A stretch of 38,028 bases of DNA from Tabrizicola sp. (lineage in GTDB: Bacteria; Pseudomonadota; Alphaproteobacteria; Rhodobacterales; Rhodobacteraceae). The stretch's first letter is position 1, and the number at the start of each line of letters is the position of its first letter. The notes below the pieces were generated by a model that worked only from the letters and a program-made list of their open reading frames with translations, was not told the DNA's origin and searched no databases. A program made the translations under genes and the position numbers. The stretch lies in contig JAEULQ010000112.1 in the NCBI GenBank assembly GCA_016792685.1, forward strand, positions 1 through 38,028, in the 5' to 3' direction. This document shows, in pieces, positions 8,276 to 16,167 of this stretch.

Positions 8276-8911
8276 TCAGGCCCGGTGACCGTTGTCATCC
8301 AGATTGATGACCGTCAGCACCATGGCACGCAGGACCATGTGACCGATGATCGGCAGCATCGCCCAGAACAGCAGCCAGTGCGAAGCGTCGACGACCTTGA
8401 TCATGGTCTCGTTCAGCAGCAGGAAGCCGAAGTTGTAGACGACCATCATCTTGGTCAGATTCGGCAGGTGCTCGCGCATTTCAGCATCCGGCCAGAAGCT
8501 TGCAGCCGTGGTGGTGCGGCCGTTCAGCACGTCCTGCAGGAAGACCCCGGCAATCACGACATAGAAGACGCTCTGCATGCGCTGGCACCACAGCGGGTCA
8601 TCGGCAAGGGCCAGAACCATCAGCGGCAGCCCGGCGAAGGCCAGCGCGAAGATCGTCGCCTGCAAGGCCGAGTAGCGGGTCAGCATGCGCCGGACCATGC
8701 CTTCGAAGCCCATCCCGATCCGAACCGCCAGCGCGGCAAGGAAAGCCGTGGCGAAGGCCTGGCCACCGTGGTCGGGTCCAAGCACGACGGAAAGGACCGG
8801 GTACCCCAGAAGCAGCACCGCCCCGGGAAGGTAAAGCGCCCGCGACAGCGGCGGCAGATCCTGAAAGAGGCTCAGGAACAGTCGGACGAGGTCGAGAGGC
8901 GAGCGGTACAT
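8276..8911 (-). CDS. Polytopic membrane protein of unknown function
   Basis: This is a 211-residue protein with about five or six hydrophobic segments, for example around residues 25-45, 50-70, 85-105, 112-130, 150-170 and 178-200. It has short polar loops and one longer loop (NGRTTTAASFWPDAEMREHLPN). I do not recognise the family. The ATG at 8911 has a GGGGA ribosome site seven bases upstream. It lies 96 bases downstream of yciB on the same strand. The high hydrophobicity and normal codon use argue that it is real. Confidence 0.7.
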   Translation of the reverse strand: MYRSPLDLVRLFLSLFQDLPPLSRALYLPGAVLLLGYPVLSVVLGPDHGGQAFATAFLAALAVRIGMGFEGMVRRMLTRYSALQATIFALAFAGLPLMVLALADDPLWCQRMQSVFYVVIAGVFLQDVLNGRTTTAASFWPDAEMREHLPNLTKMMVVYNFGFLLLNETMIKVVDASHWLLFWAMLPIIGHMVLRAMVLTVINLDDNGHRA

Positions 8912-9007
8912 GGTGCATTCCCCGTTGTTCTCCCTGAGGTTTAACCATGCTTCAAGGCAGAGCTGGGGCAGAACCCCGACCCAAGCGGGGCATTCCTGTG
9001 CAATGCG

Positions 9008-9616
9008 TCAGGATTCGTCTTTCGGCTCTTCGATGACATAGCGCTGCAGCATCATGAACTGCACCATGAGGAACAGAAACAGGGCCGCGGGCATCGCAAA
9101 GGTCTCAAGTTTGACCCAAAGCTCGGTCGACTGCGTGCGCCAGATCACCTCGTTGGCCACCGCCAAAGTGGCGAACATCAGCATCAGGCGCCGGGTAAGT
9201 ATCATCCAACCCTCTGGTTTCATGGGCAAAGCTTCCGCCATCACCCATTGCAGCAGACTGCGCCCCCGCAAAAGGCCCAATCCCAGGATAACGGCAAAAC
9301 ACCCATAGACGATCGTCGTCTTCATCTTGAAGAACCGCTCGTCATTGAACCAGGCCGTCAGCCCGCCGAAGAAGACCACCATCACCGCGACAAAGATCTG
9401 CATCCGGCTCAAACTGCCGGTCAACAACCAGAGCGCGAAAATTGAGGCGAGAAGCAGCGGCACCAGGATCAGAGCTGCCACAATGAAGCCCGAATACTCG
9501 ATCCCGCCCAGATTGTAGGTCTCATCCTTGATCCGCATGTAGATCAGGAAGAAGACCAGAGTCGGACCGAGCTCCAGAACCTGCTTCAACACCGGGTTGA
9601 TCTTCTTTTCGGCCAT
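9008..9616 (-). CDS. yciB: Inner-membrane protein YciB (septation protein A/IspZ family)
   Basis: This is a 202-residue protein with five to six membrane segments. The N-terminal pattern (VLELGPTLVFFLIYMR) and the TAWFNDERFFKMKTTIVYGCFAVILGLG core are typical of YciB/IspZ. The family is linked to cell envelope integrity and to division or septation. It starts three bases after the EamA transporter stop, so it is the downstream member of the ftsY-led block. In Rhodobacteraceae this protein is commonly found near ftsY with an EamA transporter. Confidence 0.9.
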   Translation of the reverse strand: MAEKKINPVLKQVLELGPTLVFFLIYMRIKDETYNLGGIEYSGFIVAALILVPLLLASIFALWLLTGSLSRMQIFVAVMVVFFGGLTAWFNDERFFKMKTTIVYGCFAVILGLGLLRGRSLLQWVMAEALPMKPEGWMILTRRLMLMFATLAVANEVIWRTQSTELWVKLETFAMPAALFLFLMVQFMMLQRYVIEEPKDES

Positions 9617-9619
9617 CGC

Positions 9620-10519
9620 CTATCCCGCCCATTCCATGATCACCGCGCCAACCGCAATCAGCGCCATCAGCCCCGCCCGCGCGGGCCCCACCTTCTCGCC
9701 CAGAACCAGCCAGCCAATCAAGGCCGCAAAGACGGTCGAGGTCTCGCGCAGAACCGCGGCTTCGCCCACCTTGTCCAGCCGGGTCGCCAGCATGATCGCG
9801 CCGAACGAGAAATAGGCGACAACCGCGCCCAAAACACCCCGTTTCAGAAGTGGCACGATTTCGGTTGCGGGAAGTTGCCGCCAGCGGCGATGGGTGACAA
9901 CCGGGATGAAGATCCCGTCCAGCATGAAGAACCACGCCAGAAAGGTGAACGGGTCCGCCGTCGCTCTGATGCCATAGGCGTCATAGGTCGTGTAGATGGC
10001 AACCATCGCCCCCGTGGCCACCGCAAGCCACAGGGCCGGAACCATTGTCGCCCGGTCGACGGTCACATGCGCAAGGTTCCAGGCCGCCAGTCCCAGGATG
10101 CCGCCGACCAATAACGCCAGCCCCGCCCATTGGCCGGGGGCAAAGGTCTCGCCAAAGACGATGCCTGCGCCGATCACCGTGAAGAATGGCCCGGTCCCCC
10201 GCACCACCGGGTAGACCACGGTAAAGGCTCCCCGCGTATAGGTCATCGCCTGCAGGATCTTGTAGACGATGTGGATCACCACCGCGCCGGCGAAGATCGG
10301 CCACATGTGCGGTTCCGGCCAGGGCACGACGAACAGCGCAAAGGGCGCCGCGATCAGACCGTAGCTTGCGTCAATTGCCGCACGGCTCAGCCAAGGATCA
10401 TGCCGCCCCTTCTGCAAGGCGCCAAAGAGCGCGTGCAGCACCGCCGCCAGCAAGGCCAGGGCCAGCGCGAGGTCATGCCCCGCCGCGGAGCCCTCGATCG
10501 ACCGCAGATAGTCCGTCAA
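9620..10519 (-). CDS. EamA/DMT-family transporter
   Basis: This is a 299-residue membrane protein with ten predicted helices in two similar halves, as usual for EamA (drug/metabolite) transporters. The second half shows the typical EVVPLL-GVLGAVVAYFSFGAIMLAT and end WLVLGEKVGPARAGLMALIAVGAVIM patterns. The substrate is unknown. Its start overlaps the stop of the upstream secreted protein by four bases (ATGA type), which indicates translational coupling. The yciB start follows three bases after its own stop. Confidence 0.9.
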   Translation of the reverse strand: MTDYLRSIEGSAAGHDLALALALLAAVLHALFGALQKGRHDPWLSRAAIDASYGLIAAPFALFVVPWPEPHMWPIFAGAVVIHIVYKILQAMTYTRGAFTVVYPVVRGTGPFFTVIGAGIVFGETFAPGQWAGLALLVGGILGLAAWNLAHVTVDRATMVPALWLAVATGAMVAIYTTYDAYGIRATADPFTFLAWFFMLDGIFIPVVTHRRWRQLPATEIVPLLKRGVLGAVVAYFSFGAIMLATRLDKVGEAAVLRETSTVFAALIGWLVLGEKVGPARAGLMALIAVGAVIMEWAG

Positions 10520-11403
10520 GGGGTGATCCCCGGCGTCCAGCTCACACTGATCTCGGTTCCCGCAAAGAGCCGTGCCATGGTCTCGGGTCCGGTCGGATCC
10601 TGCGACAGCGCCAGAAGCCCCAGCTGCGCCGCTCCGATCCCGTTGTCCGAGCGCAAGAGCGCCTCAAGTCGCCCCCGCCCCTGCGGCATGGCCGCAATGA
10701 AGGCTTCGGCGCCCTCCAGAGTTCCGTCAAGCAAACTGCCTTCGGGCATTGCCTCAACCAGCCGGACCAGCGCCGCCCGCGCGGCAAGCACCGCTCTGGT
10801 GCCCGTCGATCCAGGCTCCAGCCGCTCGCCCCAGGCCTCCATCATCGGGCGCAGAAACCGACCGTCGTTCTTCCATTCGACCGAAAGCTTCGTCACCCGA
10901 CCGGTCAGCAGCGACGCCGCCGACAGGTGCCCATCGGCGATCTCGGCCGTCACCGAAAGTTCGCCGCCACCGGACAACCTCACCTGCCCCAGGTCCAGAT
11001 CAAGCCGATCCGCAGCCTCGTCCCGGCGCAGCGCAAGATGCACCTCAGCCGTCTGCAGTCGCAGAAGGTCGCGCAGCCAGTCGGGCAGGTCGCGGTCGTT
11101 CAACGCCGCAGCGGCGCGCAACCCCTTGCCCTCGATCTCAAGCGACACAAGCCCGTCGTCAGAGGCCTCGCCCCGAACCCGCAATTGTTCGGCGCTGGCG
11201 CGCACTGCGCCCTCACCTGTGGTCCGCGCGCCGTCCAGGACGCACCACCCGTCCCGTGTCGCGGCAGGCGGTGCCGTAAGCTTCTGCCCGACCGAGGCTT
11301 CCAGCACCCGGACCAGCGTTTCGCATGGCGCCGGGGCCTCTGCCGCAGCCGGGCAGGACAATCCGACCGCCAGCGCGATCCCCAGGCTACGACGCATCGA
11401 CAT
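10516..11403 (-). CDS. Secreted protein of unknown function
   Basis: This is a 295-residue exported protein. The signal peptide runs to about residue 22 (LAVGLSCPAAAEA). The mature part is beta-rich in appearance, with alternating charged and hydrophobic residues in segments such as VHLALRRDEAADRLDLDLG. An alpha-helical stretch (about residues 190-260) follows. I do not recognise a family. Two starts are possible, the ATG at 11403 (MSMRRS) or at 11397 (MRRS). Both lie inside the end of the small upstream gene, so translation is probably coupled. It sits within a compact leftward block led by ftsY. Confidence 0.72.
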   Translation of the reverse strand: MSMRRSLGIALAVGLSCPAAAEAPAPCETLVRVLEASVGQKLTAPPAATRDGWCVLDGARTTGEGAVRASAEQLRVRGEASDDGLVSLEIEGKGLRAAAALNDRDLPDWLRDLLRLQTAEVHLALRRDEAADRLDLDLGQVRLSGGGELSVTAEIADGHLSAASLLTGRVTKLSVEWKNDGRFLRPMMEAWGERLEPGSTGTRAVLAARAALVRLVEAMPEGSLLDGTLEGAEAFIAAMPQGRGRLEALLRSDNGIGAAQLGLLALSQDPTGPETMARLFAGTEISVSWTPGITP

Positions 11404-11602
11404 GGGTCAGGCCCACTTCGACGGTCTCTTCCTGGAACAGGGAAGCTGTTTCGGACATGCTGCCCGGAACCCCGCCCGCCGCATTCCCCCCAATCCGCAC
11501 CGCCTTGAGGTCGCCTTCGGTCGGCAAGACCGTCGGGGCCAGAAGATCTCCCAGCCGCGCCGGAGCGGCCAGGGCAAGCGCCAGCAGTGCCGCCCGGATC
11601 AC
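11387..11602 (-). CDS. Small secreted protein coupled to ftsY
   Basis: This is a 71-residue protein from a GTG start that overlaps the ftsY stop (GTGA, 11599-11602). It begins with a hydrophobic signal-like stretch (IRAALLALALAAPARLGDLL) and continues with a short polar region. Its 3' end overlaps the start of the next gene by up to 17 bases. Overlaps at both ends on the same strand argue for a genuine, translationally coupled gene. No function is known to me. An alternative is that it is a chance reading frame in GC-rich DNA. Confidence 0.55.
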   Translation of the reverse strand: MIRAALLALALAAPARLGDLLAPTVLPTEGDLKAVRIGGNAAGGVPGSMSETASLFQEETVEVGLTHVDAS

Positions 11603-12657
11603 GCGCCCGACCCCACCAGCGCTTTGGCAAAGTCCTCGGGGTCAAAGGGTGCCAGGTCGTCGATTTGCTCGCCCACCCCGATGGCGTGGATCGGCAGTCC
11701 GAACTTGTCGGCAAGCGCGACCAGAACGCCGCCCTTTGCCGTGCCGTCAAGCTTGGTCATCACCAGACCCGAGACATCGGCGATCTTGCGGAAGATCTCG
11801 ACCTGCGTCACCGCGTTCTGCCCTGTCGTCGCATCCAGCACCAACAGAGTATTGTGCGGCGCGGTCGGGTCCTTCTTGCGGATCACCCGGACGATCTTCG
11901 CCAGTTCCTCCATCAGGTCCTGACGGTTCTGGAGCCGCCCCGCCGTGTCGATCATCAGAAGGTCCGCCCCCTCCTCCTGCGCCTTCGTCAGCGCGTCAAA
12001 CGCCAACGACGCCGGGTCCGACCCTTCCGGGGCCGTCAGCACCGGAACCCCGGCCCGCTGACCCCAGACCTGCAACTGCTCCACCGCCGCCGCGCGGAAC
12101 GTATCCCCGGCCGCGATCACCACCTTCTTGCCCGCCGCCTTGAACTGGCTGGCAAGCTTGCCGATGGTCGTCGTCTTGCCTGACCCGTTGACGCCCACCA
12201 CCAGAACGACCTGCGGCTTCTGGGGATAAAGCGGCATCGGGCGTGCCACCGGCTCCATGATCCGCGCCACTTCCGCCGCAAGGGCATCGCGCAGTTCCGA
12301 GGTCGAGACCTTCCGCCCGAACCGGCCTTCGGCGATGTTTGCCGTCACCCGGACGGCGGTATCCACGCCCATGTCGGCCTGGATGAGAAGCTCCTCCAGG
12401 CTTTCCAGCATCGCATCGTCCAGCACACGGCGCGGCTCGTCGCTTCGGCCCAGAAGCCGCCCCAGCAAACCGGGCTTTTCGGGTGCGGCCTCTGCCGGCG
12501 CGGCTACGGGCGCTTGAGGGGTCTCGGAAAGGCCTGCCGTCCCCGCCTCAGCCCCCTCAGCCGCCGGGGCACCCTCGGCCACCAGGGCGTCCAGCCCCTC
12601 GCTGATCTTGTCCGAGGAGCGGAACAGCCGGTCCTTGAGCTTGCTGAAGAACGACAT
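11599..12657 (-). CDS. ftsY: Signal recognition particle receptor FtsY
   Basis: This is a 352-residue SRP GTPase that docks ribosome-SRP complexes at the inner membrane. A short acidic/Ala-rich A domain (to about residue 60) is followed by the N domain and the G domain. GTPase motifs are G1 GVNGSGKTT (155-163), DTAGR (237-241) and TKLDGTAKGG (301-310). The start ATG follows an AGAGGG site about nine bases upstream. It is probably the first gene of a compact block with four downstream genes. Confidence 0.97.
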   Translation of the reverse strand: MSFFSKLKDRLFRSSDKISEGLDALVAEGAPAAEGAEAGTAGLSETPQAPVAAPAEAAPEKPGLLGRLLGRSDEPRRVLDDAMLESLEELLIQADMGVDTAVRVTANIAEGRFGRKVSTSELRDALAAEVARIMEPVARPMPLYPQKPQVVLVVGVNGSGKTTTIGKLASQFKAAGKKVVIAAGDTFRAAAVEQLQVWGQRAGVPVLTAPEGSDPASLAFDALTKAQEEGADLLMIDTAGRLQNRQDLMEELAKIVRVIRKKDPTAPHNTLLVLDATTGQNAVTQVEIFRKIADVSGLVMTKLDGTAKGGVLVALADKFGLPIHAIGVGEQIDDLAPFDPEDFAKALVGSGA

Positions 12658-12720
12658 GCGACGAGCCCTCTTGGCGGATTTCCTCTCACCTAGTCCCTTT
12701 GCGGCCCCATTGGAAGGCCG

Positions 12721-13425
12721 TCAGACCTGCCCCTGCAGCCAGAATAGCACCGCGCCCCAGGCGATCAGCGCCTGTCCGCCCCAATAGGCGGGCCAGAGAA
12801 TAAGCGCCAGGCGCCGACGCAGATTGGCCTCGCGGACGACGAACATCTGGAACGACAGCATCAGGTCCGAGGCGATGAAAAGCCCAGCGCCAAGCCGCAG
12901 CCAGCCCTGGCCGGGTTGCGCCGGAAGCAGGATCGCCGCAACGCCCATGGCCGCGATCAGGACCCCGTAAACCCGCACCGGCCAGCGCAGGGTGCCAGTA
13001 TGTGGCGACAGCCATACCTCGGTCGACAGGACCAGCGCTGCCAGCACCGCAAGGGCCATCCATTCGACCGCCGCCATCCCGTCAAACCCAAGCGCGGCCG
13101 ATTGCAGAAGGAAGCCCCCGGCATAGGCCAGATGCCCAAGCCCGAAGGCCCCCACCCCGGCCAGGAAGAACCGCTCTCCCCTAAGGGCCAGGCAAAGATC
13201 GCCCAAGGCGCCCAGACCAAGGCCAAGCGGGATCAGCCAGAACCAGGCCCCGCCGGGCTGCAGCGCCACCAATCCGGCCAGAAGCCCGGTTGACAGGGTC
13301 TTGACCAGCGCCCCGGCTGGCCCCTTTTCTTCCCGCGCCGCATAGCGCAAGCCATAGGCAACCGCCGCCGCCAGCGACACTATGACTGTTGCAACCGCCG
13401 ACAATTCGCCCAAGCTTCCCCCCAA
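12721..13425 (-). CDS. YhhN-family membrane protein (possible lysoplasmalogenase)
   Basis: This is a protein of up to 234 residues with eight hydrophobic helices. The YhhN/TMEM86 signatures are visible: GLGALGDLCLAL with the family Asp, GLGHLAYAGGF, and FIASDLMLSFQMF near the end. Family members in animals and some bacteria hydrolyse the vinyl ether bond of lysoplasmalogens; bacterial functions are mostly untested. No ATG is available near the start. The TTG at 13425 is used here, but TTG at 13413 or 13404 is possible. It is divergent from the AlkB-like hydroxylase across a short gap. Confidence 0.8.
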   Translation of the reverse strand: MGGSLGELSAVATVIVSLAAAVAYGLRYAAREEKGPAGALVKTLSTGLLAGLVALQPGGAWFWLIPLGLGLGALGDLCLALRGERFFLAGVGAFGLGHLAYAGGFLLQSAALGFDGMAAVEWMALAVLAALVLSTEVWLSPHTGTLRWPVRVYGVLIAAMGVAAILLPAQPGQGWLRLGAGLFIASDLMLSFQMFVVREANLRRRLALILWPAYWGGQALIAWGAVLFWLQGQV

Positions 13426-13469
13426 CCGTCACGCCTCATTGCGTGAGCGATGACCCGGACCAAAAGGCA

Positions 13470-14540
13470 ATGCAAGCCGAACCAGCCCGCCCGCTTCCCC
13501 TGACCGCCTTTGCCGTGGCGTCACTCCTGCCGCTGCCGCTTCTCGCTGTCGGGGCGCTGCAGGGCGGCCCTTGGCTCTGGGCGGCCTTCCTTTACATGGG
13601 CGTGCTGACGATCCTTCTCGACCAGCTGATCCCGATGACCTCTGGCCCCTCCGACGGTGCCGAGTTTCCGGCTGCCGACCTCCTTCTGGTTTCGGTCGGC
13701 CTCGGCGCCCTTCTGGCCCTGCCATTGGCCGTCTGGGCCATCGCCGGGCCCAGCGGCCTGTCCGGGCCCGAGCGTGCGCTTCTCTTCTTTGCCACAGGCT
13801 TCTGGCTGGGCCAGGTCGCCCATCCCGCCGCGCATGAACTGATTCACCGCCCAAGGCGCGAACATTTCCGCCTGGGCGCGGCCGTCTACACCGTCCTCCT
13901 CTTCGGCCAGCACGCCAGCGCCCACCGCCTCGTCCACCACCGCCTCGTCGCAAGCCAGGACGACCCGAACACCGCCCGGATCGGCGAAAGCTTCTACCGC
14001 TTTGCCCGCCGCGCCTGGAAAGGCAGCTTCCTGCAGGGCCTGCGCGCCGAATCCGAGCTTCGCACCCGCAAAAGCCGGTTCGGACTTCATCCTTATGTTT
14101 TCTACATCGCCGGCAGCCTCGCGGCACTTGCCCTCGGGTTCCTGATCGCGGGCGTCCCCGGCCTTCTGATCTGGGCCGCGCTTGGCCTTCATGCCCAAAG
14201 CCAGATCCTGCTCTCCGACTATGTCCAGCACTACGGCCTTGAACGCAGCCGCGGGCCGGATGGCCGCCTGGAACCGGTCGGCCCCGCCCACAGCTGGAAC
14301 ACCGCGCACTGGTTCACCTCGGCCATGATGCTGAACGCGCCGAGACATTCCGACCATCACGTCCATCCCGCCCGCGCCTTTCCCGCGCTGCAGCTTCCGG
14401 CCCCTGATGCCGCCCCCCGGCTGCCCTGGCCCCTGCCCCTTGCCTGCGCCAAGGCACTTTTCCCCCGCCACTGGCGCCGCGCGATCAAGCCCCACCTGGC
14501 CCGGTGGCGGGAATCCCGACCGCAGGACACGGCGGCTTGA
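13470..14540 (+). CDS. AlkB-like membrane di-iron hydroxylase (alkane 1-monooxygenase family)
   Basis: This is a 357-residue membrane enzyme of the AlkB/fatty acid desaturase superfamily. Histidine boxes are in the expected order: HELIH (118/122/126 region), HxxxHxxxHH (148-157), the AlkB-type signature DYVQHYGLER (His254), and HSDHH (293-297). These would bind two irons and oxidise an alkyl chain with oxygen and reduced rubredoxin or ferredoxin. Four to six hydrophobic segments lie between the boxes. The start is uncertain: the ATG at 13470 has only AAGG two bases upstream, while an in-frame GTG at 13443 adds nine residues. No rubredoxin gene is nearby, and the true substrate is unknown. Confidence 0.83.
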   Translation: MQAEPARPLPLTAFAVASLLPLPLLAVGALQGGPWLWAAFLYMGVLTILLDQLIPMTSGPSDGAEFPAADLLLVSVGLGALLALPLAVWAIAGPSGLSGPERALLFFATGFWLGQVAHPAAHELIHRPRREHFRLGAAVYTVLLFGQHASAHRLVHHRLVASQDDPNTARIGESFYRFARRAWKGSFLQGLRAESELRTRKSRFGLHPYVFYIAGSLAALALGFLIAGVPGLLIWAALGLHAQSQILLSDYVQHYGLERSRGPDGRLEPVGPAHSWNTAHWFTSAMMLNAPRHSDHHVHPARAFPALQLPAPDAAPRLPWPLPLACAKALFPRHWRRAIKPHLARWRESRPQDTAA

Positions 14541-14595
14541 CTGGCCAAGTTGGCGCGGCTCTGGCACTCTCCCGGCAATCGGAACGGAGCCCCTG

Positions 14596-14988
14596 ATGCG
14601 CGCCCTCTTTCTTCTGCTGACCCTCGCCACGACGCCCGCATTCGCGGAAACCCCGCTGAACGCACAGGAATTCGACACTGCAACCGTCGGCGATACCATC
14701 ACTTACGACTACGGCGGCGGGGTCTTAGGAACCGAGGAATATCTCGAAGGCCGCCGGGTCCGCTGGGCCTTCGAGGGCGAGCTCTGCATCTACGGCGTCT
14801 GGTACCAGAAGGCCGACCAGATCTGCTTCGAATATGAAAATGACCCCACCCCGGCCTGCTGGCTCTACTTCCTCGAAGACGGCAAGATCCGCGGCCGCTA
14901 CATGGGTGAAGGCGGCGGCTGGGAGATTCTGGAAACCTCCCGTGACGGTGGTCCCCTGCCCTGCGCCGGGCCGGATGTGGGGGTCTGA
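14596..14988 (+). CDS. Secreted four-cysteine protein, copy 1 of 4
   Basis: This is a 130-residue exported protein with signal peptide MRALFLLLTLATTPAFA. Mature features shared with the next three genes are a short EF-D motif near residue 25, a YL-x-RRVRW strand near 49-57, and GxWY and QICFEYE segments. Cysteines are at 64, 77, 88 and 123, and the tail is CAGPDVGV. The even number and fixed positions suggest two disulfides in the periplasm. The ATG has a GGAG ribosome site six bases upstream. It opens a run of four tandem copies. No family is recognised; the compact strand-rich pattern recalls small DUF-type secreted proteins, but that is only a resemblance. Confidence 0.85.
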   Translation: MRALFLLLTLATTPAFAETPLNAQEFDTATVGDTITYDYGGGVLGTEEYLEGRRVRWAFEGELCIYGVWYQKADQICFEYENDPTPACWLYFLEDGKIRGRYMGEGGGWEILETSRDGGPLPCAGPDVGV

Positions 14989-14991
14989 TCC

Positions 14992-15384
14992 TTGCGTCCC
15001 CTCCTCCTTGCCCTTTGCTGCTTGGGCCTGCCCGCCGCCGCACAGACCCCGCTGACCGCCACGGAATTCGAGGCCCTTGTCACCGGCAAGACGCTGACCT
15101 ACCAGCAATACGACTTCATCTTCGGGGTCGAGGAATACCTCCCCGACCGCAAGGTCCGCTGGAGCGTGGCGCCCAACGAATGCCAGTACGGCACCTGGTA
15201 TCAGGAAGGCGAGAACATCTGCTTCCTCTACGAATATTCACCGGTCCCGGCCTGCTGGACCTTCTGGCTGCAAGGCGGGGTCCTGCATGCCCTGTCCGTG
15301 CATGAGGCACCTGGGGCAGAACTGCACGTCGTCGACACAAGCACCCAGCCGCTCCCCTGCCCCGGCCCGGATGTGGGGGTCTGA
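14992..15384 (+). CDS. Secreted four-cysteine protein, copy 2 of 4
   Basis: This 130-residue paralogue aligns with copies 1 and 3 without any gap; its cysteines are also at 64, 77, 88 and 123. The signal peptide ends about LPAAA, with two extra cysteines inside it (residues 9 and 10). The start is TTG, three bases after the stop of copy 1. A GGGGG stretch in the end of copy 1 can act as ribosome site, so translation probably depends on copy 1. The motifs YLPDRKVRW, GTWYQEGENICFLYE and the tail CPGPDVGV are kept. The function is unknown. Confidence 0.83.
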   Translation: MRPLLLALCCLGLPAAAQTPLTATEFEALVTGKTLTYQQYDFIFGVEEYLPDRKVRWSVAPNECQYGTWYQEGENICFLYEYSPVPACWTFWLQGGVLHALSVHEAPGAELHVVDTSTQPLPCPGPDVGV

Positions 15385-15385
15385 C

Positions 15386-15778
15386 ATGCGCCTTGCGCTG
15401 TTTGCCTTGCTGCTGACCGCCGGTCCTGCACTGGCCGAAACGCCACTTACTGCCGAGGAATTCGATGCCCTCACTCTCGGCCGCACGATGACCTGGGCCG
15501 AATTCGGCACTGTCTACGGCGTCGAACAATACCTCCCCGACCGCCGCGTGCGCTGGACCGTGCTCGGCGACGAATGCAGATCGGGTCACTGGTATCCCGA
15601 GGGCGACAACATCTGCTTTCTCTACGAAGATAACCCCGTTCCCTACTGCTGGGTGATCACTGCGCAAGGCGCGGGGTTTCAGGCCCGGGGCAGCTTTGAC
15701 CCCGCCAATGCCCTGCCGGTCGAGATCGAGGAGACATCCGAACCCGTGGCCTGTTTCGGGCCCGAGGTCGGTGTCTGA
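15386..15778 (+). CDS. Secreted four-cysteine protein, copy 3 of 4
   Basis: This 130-residue paralogue has signal peptide MRLALFALLLTAGPALA and cysteines at 64, 77, 88 and 123. Against copy 2, a hand count over residues 11-130 gives 57 of 120 identical positions, so these are clear duplicates that have diverged for a long time. The ATG lies one base after the copy 2 stop, with GGGGGT as ribosome site. The motifs YLPDRRVRW, GHWYPEGDNICFLYE and the tail CFGPEVGV are kept. The function is unknown. Confidence 0.85.
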   Translation: MRLALFALLLTAGPALAETPLTAEEFDALTLGRTMTWAEFGTVYGVEQYLPDRRVRWTVLGDECRSGHWYPEGDNICFLYEDNPVPYCWVITAQGAGFQARGSFDPANALPVEIEETSEPVACFGPEVGV

Positions 15779-16167
15779 TGCGCGCCTTCCTTGTCCTTGC
15801 ACTCGCGGCCCTGCCCCACGCGGCTCAGGCCGAAGACCCGCCCCTCTCGGTTGATGCCTTCGAGGCCTTCGTCGAGGGCCGGACCATGGACACCCACGAC
15901 CAGACCGGCCGCTACGGGGTGGAAACCTTCCTCCCCGGCCGCCGCGCAATCTGGCGCGACGCCGAACGCTGCCTGGAAGGCTCCTGGCGGCCGCAAGGCG
16001 ACCAGATCTGCTTCGACTATCAGGGCGAGCCCTTCCCCTATTGCTGGACCTACCACGACCGTGGGGGCTACTTGATGGCCTGGCTCGACGGCGACCGATC
16101 GACCCAGCCGATCATGCTCTACCCCGCCGATGAAGTCGTCACCTGCGAGGGGTATTTCGGCGTATGA
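15778..16167 (+). CDS. Secreted four-cysteine protein, copy 4 of 4
   Basis: This is a 129-residue paralogue and the most divergent of the set. The signal peptide is MRAFLVLALAALPHAAQA. Cysteines are at 65, 78, 89 and 123. The core motifs are FLPGRRAIW, GSWRPQGDQICFDY and PYCW, and the tail is CEGYFGV instead of CxGPxVGV. The ATG overlaps the copy 3 stop (TGATG), so translation is coupled. It is the last gene of the rightward block; xseA converges from the other side. Its divergence may reflect a distinct role or relaxed constraint. Confidence 0.83.
   Translation: MRAFLVLALAALPHAAQAEDPPLSVDAFEAFVEGRTMDTHDQTGRYGVETFLPGRRAIWRDAERCLEGSWRPQGDQICFDYQGEPFPYCWTYHDRGGYLMAWLDGDRSTQPIMLYPADEVVTCEGYFGV

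Noticed and set aside
10130-11923. A 597-codon plus-strand open frame across the ftsY block
   Set aside because: Antisense shadow in GC-rich DNA, rich in Ser, Arg and Pro, without motifs.
14562-14577. A sigma-54-like TGGCAC-N5-CGGCA before the first four-cysteine gene
   Set aside because: Spacing fits, but TT is replaced by CG and the start would fall inside the ribosome site, leaving almost no leader.
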